Both the position numbers and the translations under genes were made by a program. From an uncultured Prevotellaceae bacterium (GTDB lineage Bacteria; Bacteroidota; Bacteroidia; Bacteroidales; Bacteroidaceae): 64,000 nt of DNA. This document shows, in pieces, positions 1-7,631 of this stretch. The notes under the pieces were generated by a model. It worked only from the letters and a program-made list of their open reading frames with translations, made no database searches and was not told the DNA's origin. The number at the start of each line of letters is the position of its first letter. The stretch's first letter is position 1. Where the stretch lies: contig CAMZHV010000001.1 of the NCBI GenBank assembly GCA_947307015.1, positions 107,533 through 171,532 on the forward strand. The letters run 5' to 3'.

Positions 1-2
1 GC

Positions 3-533
3 GTCCTCGGCGTCATCCGTCCCACGGTCGAAGTCGTGGGCGAGCTCACTCAGACACGCCATGTGGGCATCGTCGCCACGCAAGGCACCATCAACAGCCG
101 TACCTATGAGCTGGAGATGGCTAAGCTTCATCCGGACATCACGGTAACAGGCCAGGCCTGTCCCATGTGGGTGCCGCTTGTTGAGAACGATGAAGCCGAC
201 AGTCCTGCCGCAGACTACTTCGTGCATCGCGACATCAATCGCTTGCTTGAACGTGATCCGCAGATCGACACCATCATCCTTGGCTGCACCCATTTCCCTA
301 TACTTTATAATAAGGTATGCGCGCACACACCCGCGAACATTCGTCTAATCTCCCAAGGTGAATATGTCGCCAGCAGCCTTCAGGATTATCTCTCCCGCCA
401 TCAGGACATCGCGGCACGCCTCTCGCGGCAGGGTCAAGCGCGCTTCCTGACCACAGAGCAACCCTCTAACTTCGCTCCTTCTGCCACCCTTTTCCTTGGA
501 CATCCCGTCGAAGCTGAACAAATCACGTTGTAA
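3..533 (+). CDS. murI: Glutamate racemase, C-terminal part (5' end outside window)
   Basis: Interconverts L- and D-glutamate for peptidoglycan in the cytoplasm. The frame is already open at the first base and reads VLGVIRPTVEVVGEL, so the gene begins before the window and the GTG near position 36 is an internal codon. The second catalytic cysteine lies in LGCTHFPIL (codon 285-287), the family hallmark, and the region before it, GTINSRTYE, is also typical. About 177 residues are visible, roughly the last two thirds of a 270-residue enzyme. It converges on the minus-strand acyltransferase gene with only 7 bases between stop codons and no clear terminator. Family assignment is firm; only completeness is unknown. 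Confidence 0.93.
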   Translation, partial: VLGVIRPTVEVVGELTQTRHVGIVATQGTINSRTYELEMAKLHPDITVTGQACPMWVPLVENDEADSPAADYFVHRDINRLLERDPQIDTIILGCTHFPILYNKVCAHTPANIRLISQGEYVASSLQDYLSRHQDIAARLSRQGQARFLTTEQPSNFAPSATLFLGHPVEAEQITL

Positions 534-540
534 ACAGTAA

Positions 541-1689
541 TCACTCCCTTCCAAACAACCATTTCTTGAGGAAGGGGCTGACGCGTAGGACGTTGCTCGT
601 GAGGATGGAGAAGGCTATAACGAGTAAGGCTACGACGAGAGCGGCAGTACCTTCGAGCACGAAGTTCTCGGGATGAGCCTTGAACCACACGCCGACATCA
701 GGTAGTTTGGGGAAGAAGAAATAATGAAGGAGGTAAATATCGAGGGTGCGGACACCGATGTACTGCAGGGCATTTCCGATGCGCGTTTCCTTGGTAAACC
801 ATGAAGCGTAGTGGCGGAAGAAAGCTACGATAATCAACACGAGGGCGTACATCGACATCGTGCGCGGCAGATTAGCCCATTGCAGGCGCAGGTTGTGCCA
901 CTTCAGGTAATCGCCGGCACCAAGGAAAGCCACGGCGATGAGCAGGGGGAAAAACCACTTGGAGTCAAACAATCGCTGCACCTGTCCCCAGTAGCGATGG
1001 ACGAGGTTGCCGAGGAGGAAGAAATGGAAATTGCGCGCGAACTCCGTGATGCTCGTCACCTTCCAGAAATCCTCCTTGTACCACGAGAACCATGATGGCA
1101 TATACAGCGTGGCGTAGGCAAAAAGGGATAAAGCCCAGAGAATGACAAGAGCAACGGACTCTCCCCCTGCCCTCCCTGTTAGGGAGGGAGCAGTCACTTC
1201 GCTGCTTACAAATGATTCTGCTCCCTCCCTAACAGGGAGGGCGGGGGGAGAGTCTGAGCATCGTCTTGCGATCCAGCACACCGCATAATACACCAGGAAC
1301 ATCTCCAGCAGCACCATGGTGAACCAGTAGCCACCCTTAGTGGGACTCGTCCATGCCTCTTCCATCCTCGGCCAGAAGTGCTTGGCTGAGATGGCAATAT
1401 AAGCGGTCATGAATACGACGGTGGGGATGATCTGCACGCGCAGCTTTTTAGCGACAAGTCGACCAGTGTCTCCGAGGCTCCACGAGAACGATGCCTTGTA
1501 GGCAAGGAAACCACTAATGAAGAAGAACAAAGGCATACGGAACAGCAGGCACAGCGACATGAACATCGAATACTTCGTGTTCGTGTCGAAGCCGAAGCCG
1601 TAGATGTGGTTCGTCACGACCATGAGCATCGTGAAACCGCGCAGGGCATCGAGCCATTCGAGACGTGTTGAGGAGTGAAGGTTGTTCAT
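541..1689 (-). CDS. Acyltransferase family 3 integral membrane protein
   Basis: Likely transfers an acetyl or other acyl group to a surface sugar or lipid from the inner membrane. The N-terminus RLEWLDALRGFTMLMVV with a following His (NHIYGF) is the signature of acyltransferase_3/OafA proteins, and about ten hydrophobic segments follow. It overlaps the upstream LicD gene by ATGA (1686-1689), so the two are probably translationally coupled. Residues about 146-178 are unlike the family: they are encoded by two inverted copies of a short palindromic repeat (1157-1193 and 1218-1255) and fall in a loop between membrane segments. The substrate cannot be told from the sequence. Confidence 0.85.
   Translation of the reverse strand: MNNLHSSTRLEWLDALRGFTMLMVVTNHIYGFGFDTNTKYSMFMSLCLLFRMPLFFFISGFLAYKASFSWSLGDTGRLVAKKLRVQIIPTVVFMTAYIAISAKHFWPRMEEAWTSPTKGGYWFTMVLLEMFLVYYAVCWIARRCSDSPPALPVREGAESFVSSEVTAPSLTGRAGGESVALVILWALSLFAYATLYMPSWFSWYKEDFWKVTSITEFARNFHFFLLGNLVHRYWGQVQRLFDSKWFFPLLIAVAFLGAGDYLKWHNLRLQWANLPRTMSMYALVLIIVAFFRHYASWFTKETRIGNALQYIGVRTLDIYLLHYFFFPKLPDVGVWFKAHPENFVLEGTAALVVALLVIAFSILTSNVLRVSPFLKKWLFGRE
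1157..1255. repeat. Two inverted copies of in-frame palindromic element A
   Basis: Copy 1 (1157-1193) and inverted copy 2 (1218-1255) share GACTCTCCCCC, GCCCTCCCT and AGGGAGGGAGCAG blocks, separated by 24 bases. Each copy contains its own hairpin CCCTCCCTGTTAGGGAGGG. The pair keeps the acyltransferase frame open and adds about 32 residues. The same element recurs at 13890-13926, 33421-33457 and 33538-33573, with degenerate relatives at 38330-38364 and 11651-11690. Confidence 0.9.
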
Positions 1690-2495
1690 CGGTCAAATAT
1701 TTCGAGTCTGTTCACGTGCCCTTGTACGTGGTCGAGATTAGGCAGCTGCATGTAGTCGCCGTACTGCGTCTGCAACATGTGGTGGCTGTTACCGGGAACG
1801 GAGAGTTGTACACCCTCGAACTCATGCGTCGTGAGGGGGAATATATCGCGCTCGTCATAGACGATGCGGAAGGGTATGCCGTAGTCATAGGTCAGCGTGC
1901 TGCCGCCTGTCACGCGGCTGATAAAGCGAAGTAGGGGAAAGGTGAGATGCTTGTTCATCCACGTGATGGCCCGTATGCGTTTCATCGCCCATTCACGGTT
2001 CTTGGCTGTGCGGAAAATCTTGAAGGTATGGCCTTGCAAGGGTTCGGCTATGATGTGTGTCCAGAGCCGCATCCGCTCGAAGGGAAAGATGTCGATATAG
2101 ACGCCTCGCTCACGAAAGACCTGATCGTAGGGACATTCCTCCTCGAGGAGCGAATGTCTATGGCGGAGTTTGGCGAAGAAATAGAAGTAGTTGGGGTCGG
2201 TATCGTTGGTCTGCAGGGCGATGTGCGGGGGCAGTTCCTTGGGTAGCACCTCCATCAGTCGCAGGTAGTCCTTGCGCAACAGCCCCACGTCGAGGTCATC
2301 ATCCCAAGGTATGAAGCCGTTGTGACGGATTGCGCCTAAGAGCGTTCCTCCGTAGAGGAAATAGGGGATGTTATGCTTTCGGCAGATGCGATCCAACTCG
2401 GTTACCATCTCCAGCATGATCGTCTGCTGGCTGTGGAGCACGGAGCCATCTGGATTGAATCTTTCCTTAAGTTCTTTGGCATTGAATGCACTCAT
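1686..2495 (-). CDS. LicD family phosphotransferase
   Basis: LicD proteins transfer phosphorylcholine or similar phospho-groups (nucleotidyltransferase-fold) from a CDP-linked donor to cell-surface glycans. The diagnostic block GGTLLGAIRHNGFIPWDDD, with its acidic metal-binding cluster DDDLD, is at residues 48-69, and length (269 aa) fits the family. The start at 2495 follows a TAACTTTG promoter box (2525-2532). It is coupled to the downstream acyltransferase and lies back to back with a cytidylyltransferase that could supply a CDP-activated donor. The transferred group is not determined; phosphocholine, phosphoethanolamine and glycerol phosphate are all possible. Confidence 0.85.
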   Translation of the reverse strand: MSAFNAKELKERFNPDGSVLHSQQTIMLEMVTELDRICRKHNIPYFLYGGTLLGAIRHNGFIPWDDDLDVGLLRKDYLRLMEVLPKELPPHIALQTNDTDPNYFYFFAKLRHRHSLLEEECPYDQVFRERGVYIDIFPFERMRLWTHIIAEPLQGHTFKIFRTAKNREWAMKRIRAITWMNKHLTFPLLRFISRVTGGSTLTYDYGIPFRIVYDERDIFPLTTHEFEGVQLSVPGNSHHMLQTQYGDYMQLPNLDHVQGHVNRLEIFDR

Positions 2496-2524
2496 GACAA
2501 GTCAATTTTGTCCGTTTAGAGATG

Positions 2525-2532
2525 CAAAGTTA
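2525..2532 (-). promoter_or_regulatory. Bacteroidota -7 promoter box for licD operon
   Basis: On the minus strand this reads TAACTTTG, matching TAnnTTTG, with a TTG 19 bases further upstream, the expected -33 spacing. It lies 30 bases before the LicD start codon. Confidence 0.6.
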
Positions 2533-2606
2533 GGCAAAAAGCAGCAAAAAGCAAGCTTTTCAAGTAAAAAGATTTTCAAAAGACACTATTTATCATCAGA
2601 AATGCC

Positions 2607-2614
2607 TACCTTTG
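2607..2614 (+). promoter_or_regulatory. Bacteroidota -7 promoter box for the cytidylyltransferase gene
   Basis: TACCTTTG matches TAnnTTTG and lies 25 bases before the ATG at 2640. A good -33 TTG is not evident. Together with the box at 2525-2532 it defines a divergent promoter region. Confidence 0.55.
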
Positions 2615-2639
2615 CGGGCAGTAAAGCAAAAAATGGGAC

Positions 2640-3074
2640 ATGATTATCGGATACACGACAGGCGTCTATGACCTTTTTCACATTGGTCACCTGAATCTGC
2701 TCAAAAATGCCAAGGGAATGTGCGACAAGCTGATTGTCGGCGTCACCGTGGATGAATTGGTTGCATACAAAGGCAAGAAAGCGATGATTCCCTTCGAGGA
2801 CCGCATCGAGATTGTTCGCAGCATCAAGTACGTAGATGCTGCCGTTCCGCAGTACGATATGGACAAACTGGCAGCCTGCAAAAAGCTGGGTGCCAAGCTG
2901 CTCTTTGTCGGCGATGACTGGTACGGTACGGAGAAATGGCAGGAGTACGAGAAGCAGTTTGCGGCCGAAGGCATCAAGATTGTCTATTTCCCTTATACGC
3001 AAGGCATTTCATCCACGCAGATTACCAAGGCGTTGGACGCTGTTAGAGGTGAGAACCTGAAAGATGTGAAGTAA
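2640..3074 (+). CDS. TagD-like cytidylyltransferase family protein
   Basis: Nucleotidyltransferase that would couple CTP to a small phospho-alcohol such as glycerol-3-phosphate or phosphocholine. The start GYTTGVYDLFHIGHLNLL contains the HxGH motif (His14, His17), and ISSTQI near residue 125 matches the second nucleotide-binding motif (usually ISTT). Length of 144 residues is that of TagD/GCT enzymes. It is divergent from the licD gene, and 26 bases upstream of the asparagine-synthase-like gene, with which it is probably co-transcribed. An alternative is an adenylyltransferase such as a RfaE-type enzyme; the true nucleotide and acceptor are not evident. Confidence 0.82.
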   Translation: MIIGYTTGVYDLFHIGHLNLLKNAKGMCDKLIVGVTVDELVAYKGKKAMIPFEDRIEIVRSIKYVDAAVPQYDMDKLAACKKLGAKLLFVGDDWYGTEKWQEYEKQFAAEGIKIVYFPYTQGISSTQITKALDAVRGENLKDVK

Positions 3075-3100
3075 ATGTTTATCGAAAACGATAGTAGACT

Positions 3101-4144
3101 ATGATTATTGACAAGGATTTCTGTTTGAGTTCGTATATTGCTTTCCGTTACTTGTGGAAGGACGGTGTGGAGTTCGCTGAGGGCTTCCAACACAAGAACT
3201 ATCGTCCTGCGGATGACCGTGAGCGCATCCCCGTTCGGACATCCGAGGACATCGACCGCGAGATACAGAAGCAGTTCGACGCATTATATAAAAAGTACGA
3301 CAATATAGGCATTCTTCTTTCCGGAGGTATGGACAGCGCATGTCTCTCCTCGTACCTCCGTCCGGGCAGCCACGCCTATACCTTCAACTCGGTCTCAGGA
3401 GTCTTCGATGCCGACATTGAGCGTGCTCGGAAATACTGCGAGAAGTGGCAGCTGAACCACCACCTGATCGACATCACGATGGAAGACTATGAGCGCTACA
3501 CGCCCATTGTCATGCGCCATAAGTTTGCCCCTGTACATTCCATCGAGCCGCAGATCTATAAAGCGGCCGAACTGGCTAAGCGCGACGGTGTACAACTGAT
3601 GATTGTCGGAGAGAGCGCCGACCTGATTTTCGGCGGTATGGATAAGCTCATCAGCCCGGAATGGACGTTCGATGCCTTTGTGAAGCGTTACACATTTCTC
3701 GACCCGGAGTTGGTGCTTACACAACCCATCAGCCAAGCTGAGGTCTATGAGAAATACCGCAGGGGTCAGGACGGCATCGATTACTTCCGCTTCATGGATG
3801 AGATTTTCGCTGTGGAAAGTTCCGGTTCCTACCTGAACGCCTTCGGCGCTGCCTGGCTGCCATACTATGACCCGTATGCCCTGTTGGTAATGGCCGACCC
3901 GCTGGATATCAACCGTGTGCGGAACGGCGAGCCCAAGTACCTTGTGCGTGGGCTCTATGCCATCAAGTACCCTGAGCTGGAAATCCCATTCAAGATTCCC
4001 ATGCCGCGTCCCGTCGATGCGGTCTTCAAGGACTGGAACGGCCCCACCCGTCCGGAGTTTCGGAAGGATATTCCCATGCAGTCGCTCACAGGCAACCAGA
4101 AGTGGCAGCTATGGTGCGCAGAGCAGTTCCTTAACAGCCTATAG
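3101..4144 (+). CDS. Asparagine synthase-like ATP pyrophosphatase domain protein
   Basis: Contains the PP-loop SGGMDS (residues 74-79) that binds ATP in asparagine synthases, and a second conserved block GESADLIFGGMDK near residue 170. The 347-residue protein lacks the N-terminal class II glutaminase domain (no Cys2 start), so it is not a complete AsnB. Such stand-alone domains adenylate a carboxylate and pass it to an amine, sometimes in glycan or natural-product tailoring. It follows the cytidylyltransferase gene by 26 bases and converges with the peptidase gene. A role in amidating the decoration made by this locus is an inference. Confidence 0.75.
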   Translation: MIIDKDFCLSSYIAFRYLWKDGVEFAEGFQHKNYRPADDRERIPVRTSEDIDREIQKQFDALYKKYDNIGILLSGGMDSACLSSYLRPGSHAYTFNSVSGVFDADIERARKYCEKWQLNHHLIDITMEDYERYTPIVMRHKFAPVHSIEPQIYKAAELAKRDGVQLMIVGESADLIFGGMDKLISPEWTFDAFVKRYTFLDPELVLTQPISQAEVYEKYRRGQDGIDYFRFMDEIFAVESSGSYLNAFGAAWLPYYDPYALLVMADPLDINRVRNGEPKYLVRGLYAIKYPELEIPFKIPMPRPVDAVFKDWNGPTRPEFRKDIPMQSLTGNQKWQLWCAEQFLNSL

Positions 4145-4152
4145 CAAGTTTT

Positions 4153-5589
4153 TTAGAAGTCTTCTTGGAACAGCGGGTCTTCGGGCATGACCATCGTGGG
4201 TTTCTGCTCGAATTCGCGCAGGAGGTTTTCGGGCACGTATTCCTTGTCAACGACCAGGCGGAACATGTATTCGCGGAACCAGCGGGCAGACATGATGATG
4301 TAGCCGTTGGCGCCCGAGGCGGTGCCCCACGAGTTCTCGACCTTCCATTTCAACGGTTTGTTGGCAGCATCGAGATCCACAGCGGTGAGCGTCATGGCGT
4401 GGGTGGAGCCGCTGTCGAAGGTGGCGATGCGGTCGGCCTTGTTCATGGGGAAAGTGGTGCCCATGAGTGAGGCGTAGTCGAAGTTCTCGGTGTCGGCATA
4501 GCCGCGCTTGCGGTCGAGGAACTTGCCTACGTCGTAGCTGCTGTAGAGCTTGCGACCGGCCTTCAGCTGGGCGATGGCGAGATGTTCGATATCCTCCATC
4601 GGCAGGTTCAGGTACTTCCAGTTCATACCGTCGTAGGTGTGGCGGTCCCATTCCACCTCGTAAGTCTTGTGGTACTCGCGGCGCGGGTCGTTCATCACCA
4701 TGATGAAGGAACCTACGAGCTGACGGTCACCCATGATTTCGGCGTAGAATGACTGTGGGGTGTAGTGCTTCACGGCGGTGCGCGTCTTGCCGTTCTTGTC
4801 GCGGAAGGCGTAGTCGAACTCCTTGACGGGTTCGCCCAGCGTGAGCACAAGCATACGGTATATCTCGCTAAGCATCTCTGTCTTACGCTTCGTGATTGCA
4901 TCAGCCTTCTTCTTGTCTGCCACCATCTTCCGCAGCTCGAGGCCATATTCACGCAGCTTGGAGGTGATGAGCGACCGCATCTTTGACGTGTTCTCAGCTG
5001 AATAGGTCTCGGGCACAATCTCTGCCGGCACGAGGCCGTACTTGGGTACTAAGTCTGCCAAGCCGCAGAAGGTGCCGCCGTCGCCGATGGGATGCTGGAA
5101 GAAGAAACGTGGGCGCTCGCTCTCCAAGGGCTCCTTGGCGCAGTCGGTGACGCCCTGCAACATCAGGTTGGCCTTCTCCAACTGGTCGTAGAAGAATAGG
5201 TAATCCTGCGAGAAGACGACGGTGAGCGAGTCGTCGTGTTGACGCGAGAAATCGCCGCGCAGCACGTTCAGACCCGAGAACATCCAGCAGCGGCCACTGG
5301 ACTTCTGATCGGTAATGCTCTGCTTGGGCGTCTCCACGCAGAACTGCGTGTCGATGGCCCCAGCGTTGGCACGGTTCTTCGCCAGGTCGTCGATGGCGTT
5401 GACGGCGAGTGCGTTGGAGATGGCGTTGGTGAGGGCACGATAAGTGGCGTTGCCTGCATTGGTCTGCTGTGCCGCCTCGATGGTGGTGAGCATCTCCTGC
5501 GAGATGCCCCCGCCCGCTGTCTTCTGGGCAGCAACGAAAGTGCTACCACTCACGAAGAACAAGCTAAATAAAAGATTTCTTGTAGTCAT
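4153..5589 (-). CDS. C1B cysteine aminopeptidase (bleomycin hydrolase/PepC type), exported
   Basis: Papain-fold peptidase that trims peptides from their N-terminus. The catalytic residues are visible: Cys101 in QKSSGRCWMFSG, His397 in STHAMTL and Asn419 in VENSWG, and 478 residues is a normal length. A short hydrophobic N-terminus ending in FVAAQ looks like a signal peptide, so the enzyme is probably periplasmic or secreted, unlike cytoplasmic PepC of Firmicutes. It stands alone; the stop is 8 bases from the convergent gene. No TAnnTTTG box was found upstream. Confidence 0.9.
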   Translation of the reverse strand: MTTRNLLFSLFFVSGSTFVAAQKTAGGGISQEMLTTIEAAQQTNAGNATYRALTNAISNALAVNAIDDLAKNRANAGAIDTQFCVETPKQSITDQKSSGRCWMFSGLNVLRGDFSRQHDDSLTVVFSQDYLFFYDQLEKANLMLQGVTDCAKEPLESERPRFFFQHPIGDGGTFCGLADLVPKYGLVPAEIVPETYSAENTSKMRSLITSKLREYGLELRKMVADKKKADAITKRKTEMLSEIYRMLVLTLGEPVKEFDYAFRDKNGKTRTAVKHYTPQSFYAEIMGDRQLVGSFIMVMNDPRREYHKTYEVEWDRHTYDGMNWKYLNLPMEDIEHLAIAQLKAGRKLYSSYDVGKFLDRKRGYADTENFDYASLMGTTFPMNKADRIATFDSGSTHAMTLTAVDLDAANKPLKWKVENSWGTASGANGYIIMSARWFREYMFRLVVDKEYVPENLLREFEQKPTMVMPEDPLFQEDF

Positions 5590-5655
5590 AGTGTTTGAAT
5601 TTATTATTCCTTGTATATATAGACTTTCTCATATTTATAACGTTTTGTAGCTGTT

Positions 5656-5906
5656 CTATTGTTCTGTGACATTCTCAATTACTTCCCAATAGCCACCCTT
5701 ATCACCTCCTATACGACGGATGCGATTCTCCTTTTTCAATATTTGGCTTGTGATATTGAATACCAATTGTATTGATTATAGCTGTTCTATCCATTTTATT
5801 GTTGACTTTATTAATTGTTTTTCTTTCTCTTTCCTTATCACATCCAGAACCTTTCCGTTATACGAAAAGTATTTTGCACCAATGTTTAATCCGTCAATCG
5901 ATTATT
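5656..5906 (-). pseudogene. Remnant of a gene with winged-helix-like C-terminus
   Basis: Downstream of the KilA-N gene, on the same strand, one frame reads IDGLNIGAKYFSYNG, then an in-frame TAA (5776-5778), then continues to ENRIRRIGGDKGGYWEVI and a stop at 5656-5658. The second part resembles the C-terminal winged helix of Fic or AlbA-type regulators, but no start codon or intact N-terminus exists. I read it as a decayed 3' fragment. The alternative is that this 296-base gap is non-coding and the match is chance. Confidence 0.35.
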
Positions 5907-6752
5907 ACTGGTTAATTTTTTGAATCTATGTTCTGCGTTTTGCTCATCGAGAACCCGCAACTGCTCTTTTGCAATACGTTGAAGTATATCAAAGCGTAGG
6001 TTGCGAGGCATGTCTTGCTTAATAAGCTCGGCATTGATTGATTCCAAGTTGGAAAGTACCACCAATTCATTGATAGATGCTGTGTCGCGCATGTTCAACT
6101 TCTTTGCTAATTCAGGATTGGCTTCTTCCCAATCTTTAGCGGTATAACCGAATAGGGCGAGGTTGAGCAAATCAGCTTCCGTGGCGTAAACGATGCCTTC
6201 CTTCTTCTTGGCAATAGATATTTTGGGGATGATGATATTCTTGATGGCATCGGTATGCAATGTATAATTGGCTTTTGCAAGAATGCGCTTCACGTCCCAG
6301 TGTTGAAGCAATGGGTTACTTTGTTCTTCCTTGAGTTGTTGGTATTCCTTGACAACATAGAGTTGGAAGGTGGGGCTGAGCCACATTCCGAAATTAAAAG
6401 CAATGTCTTTATGGGCGTATGTACCTCCATAGCGTCCAGCTTTGGAATAAATACCTATGGCATTGGTCTTCTCTGCCCATTCTTTGGGAGTTAGAGAGAA
6501 GGCATTCAGTCCTGCCTGCTGTCTAAACCCATCGAATTCGATGGGATTAAACTTCGGATTATGCAATTGCTCCCACACGCCAAGGTATTCGATGGTACTT
6601 CGGGATCGCATCCAGTTTTGAATGATATAGTCAGTTCGCTTTTGGTCTCTGAAACGCGCCATATCTGTCAGGCAGATATAGTCGTTCTCATTGCCTTGAA
6701 GCAACACAGAAATCTCCGTGCCATTCGCATTTATTTTCTTGGTAGTAGTCAT
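5886..6752 (-). CDS. KilA-N domain protein
   Basis: KilA-N is a DNA-binding domain of phage and phage-derived proteins. The N-terminal 120 residues show the domain: EISVLLQGNENDYICLTDMA, then RSRSTIEYLGVWEQLHNP and YSKAGRYGGTYAHKDIAFNFG. The C-terminal half is helical, with charged stretches. The open frame extends to 6803, but the promoter box at 6793-6800 lies inside that extension, so the ATG at 6752 (MTTTKKINANG) is preferred, giving 288 residues. Lone KilA-N genes are common in Bacteroidota genomes; function is unknown. It is next to decayed genes and a large inverted repeat, consistent with old mobile DNA. Confidence 0.8.
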   Translation of the reverse strand: MTTTKKINANGTEISVLLQGNENDYICLTDMARFRDQKRTDYIIQNWMRSRSTIEYLGVWEQLHNPKFNPIEFDGFRQQAGLNAFSLTPKEWAEKTNAIGIYSKAGRYGGTYAHKDIAFNFGMWLSPTFQLYVVKEYQQLKEEQSNPLLQHWDVKRILAKANYTLHTDAIKNIIIPKISIAKKKEGIVYATEADLLNLALFGYTAKDWEEANPELAKKLNMRDTASINELVVLSNLESINAELIKQDMPRNLRFDILQRIAKEQLRVLDEQNAEHRFKKLTSNNRLTD

Positions 6753-6792
6753 CTGACTAATCTTAGGTCGGTCGAGTTGGTAAACGTGGCCG

Positions 6793-6800
6793 CAAATATA
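6793..6800 (-). promoter_or_regulatory. Bacteroidota -7 promoter box for the KilA-N gene
   Basis: Minus strand TATATTTG matches TAnnTTTG and is 40 bases before the ATG at 6752. Its position argues against the longer start at 6803. Confidence 0.55.
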
Positions 6801-7013
6801 CACATTACTATTCTATTCTCCAAATTTTTATGAAAATAAAAGGTTTCTATTCTGCTTAATCTATGGATTTGTGCTCTTTTTATCTTTTTGAATATAGTCT
6901 TTGAAGTGTAATAATGTTGCGAAAGAGGATAAGGTAGATTTGAAATATATCTGCAAATAGTTTATTTTCAATAGGTTTGATATAAAATAGATATTAAGCA
7001 GATTTAAATCCTC

Positions 7014-7165
7014 TTAATATATATACTCATGGGCTTCTTCATCTTTATCCTTTTGATAGAGCTCTCGGACAATGGCTATCGCTTCGCGTGGCTTGTCAGA
7101 TGCGTCTATGTCAATTGTCTCTGCGTTGCGGAGACTGTGTCTCTCTGAAGCTGTAGCTCGAAAAA
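7014..7165 (-). pseudogene. Orphan 3' gene fragment next to the inverted repeat
   Basis: The minus strand is open for about 50 codons up to a TAA at 7014-7016, ending SLRNAETIDIDASDKPREAI...EEAHEYIY. The composition looks like real protein, and the pattern (RNAETIDID...EAIAIV) resembles the C-terminus of small P-loop kinases, but there is no start codon. Reading upstream, the frame runs straight into the nested inverted repeat (7167-7466) and is stopped there. Probably a gene truncated by that element. The interval 6804-7013 is AT-rich and shows nothing else. Confidence 0.3.
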
Positions 7166-7166
7166 A

Positions 7167-7466
7167 CAGCCATTTACAAAAAAGGTTTCAGCTTTCAGAT
7201 TTGCTTGTATCTTTCTCACATTCAAAGGTTTTCTGGCTGAACCTTTGTCAGCGAGGTTTCAGCAGGTTTCAGCAAGGTTCAGCCCACCCACCCTTTGGGG
7301 CATCTCAAAAACCAAAATCGTCCCAAATGATATAAGGTGTTACTATCATCTGAACCTTGCTGAAACCTGCTGAAACTTAAAACGCAAAGGTTCAGCCTGT
7401 ATGGCTTTGTACAACAGTAGGTTAAACCCCTAAGCTGAAACCTGAAACCTTTTTGATAAATGGCTG
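7167..7466. repeat. Nested inverted repeat element of about 300 bp
   Basis: Outer arms 7167-7198 and 7433-7466 (CAGCCATTTA...GGTTTCAG) are inverted near-copies. Inner arms 7235-7282 and 7350-7397 (48 bases each; GGCTGAACCTTTG...CAGCAAGGTTCAG) are inverted with few mismatches. The unpaired centre is 67 bases. Within arms, GGTTTCAGC is tandemly repeated. No transposase is encoded; it could be a MITE-like element, a large RNA hairpin or an origin-like structure. Confidence 0.8.
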
Positions 7467-7568
7467 GATTTTTGGGATCACGCATCATCCATCATTCGTC
7501 ATCGCCACACATATATACGTGTGGGGACATACGTACATACGTGTGTGCCAATACGTCTATACGTTTCG

Positions 7569-7592
7569 GCGTGTCCCATTAGTGGGACACGC
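7569..7592 (-). terminator. Strong hairpin after the phospholipase gene
   Basis: GCGTGTCCCATTAGTGGGAC is the start of a perfect 10-bp stem (GCGTGTCCCA/TGGGACACGC) with a TTAG loop, 40 bases past the stop codon of the last gene of the long minus-strand operon. No run of T follows closely, so it may be a terminator or an mRNA 3' stabiliser. Just upstream, 7511-7566 holds several ATACGT repeats. Confidence 0.5.
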
Positions 7593-7631
7593 GGACCCTC
7601 CTAAGAGACTATGCGTAGACTCCTAAGGGTG

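Noticed and set aside
3101..4144. Full asparagine synthetase AsnB
   Set aside because: The N-terminal glutaminase domain with Cys2 is missing and the length is only 347 residues.
6753..6803. Longer start for the KilA-N gene
   Set aside because: The TATATTTG promoter box (6793-6800) falls within it.
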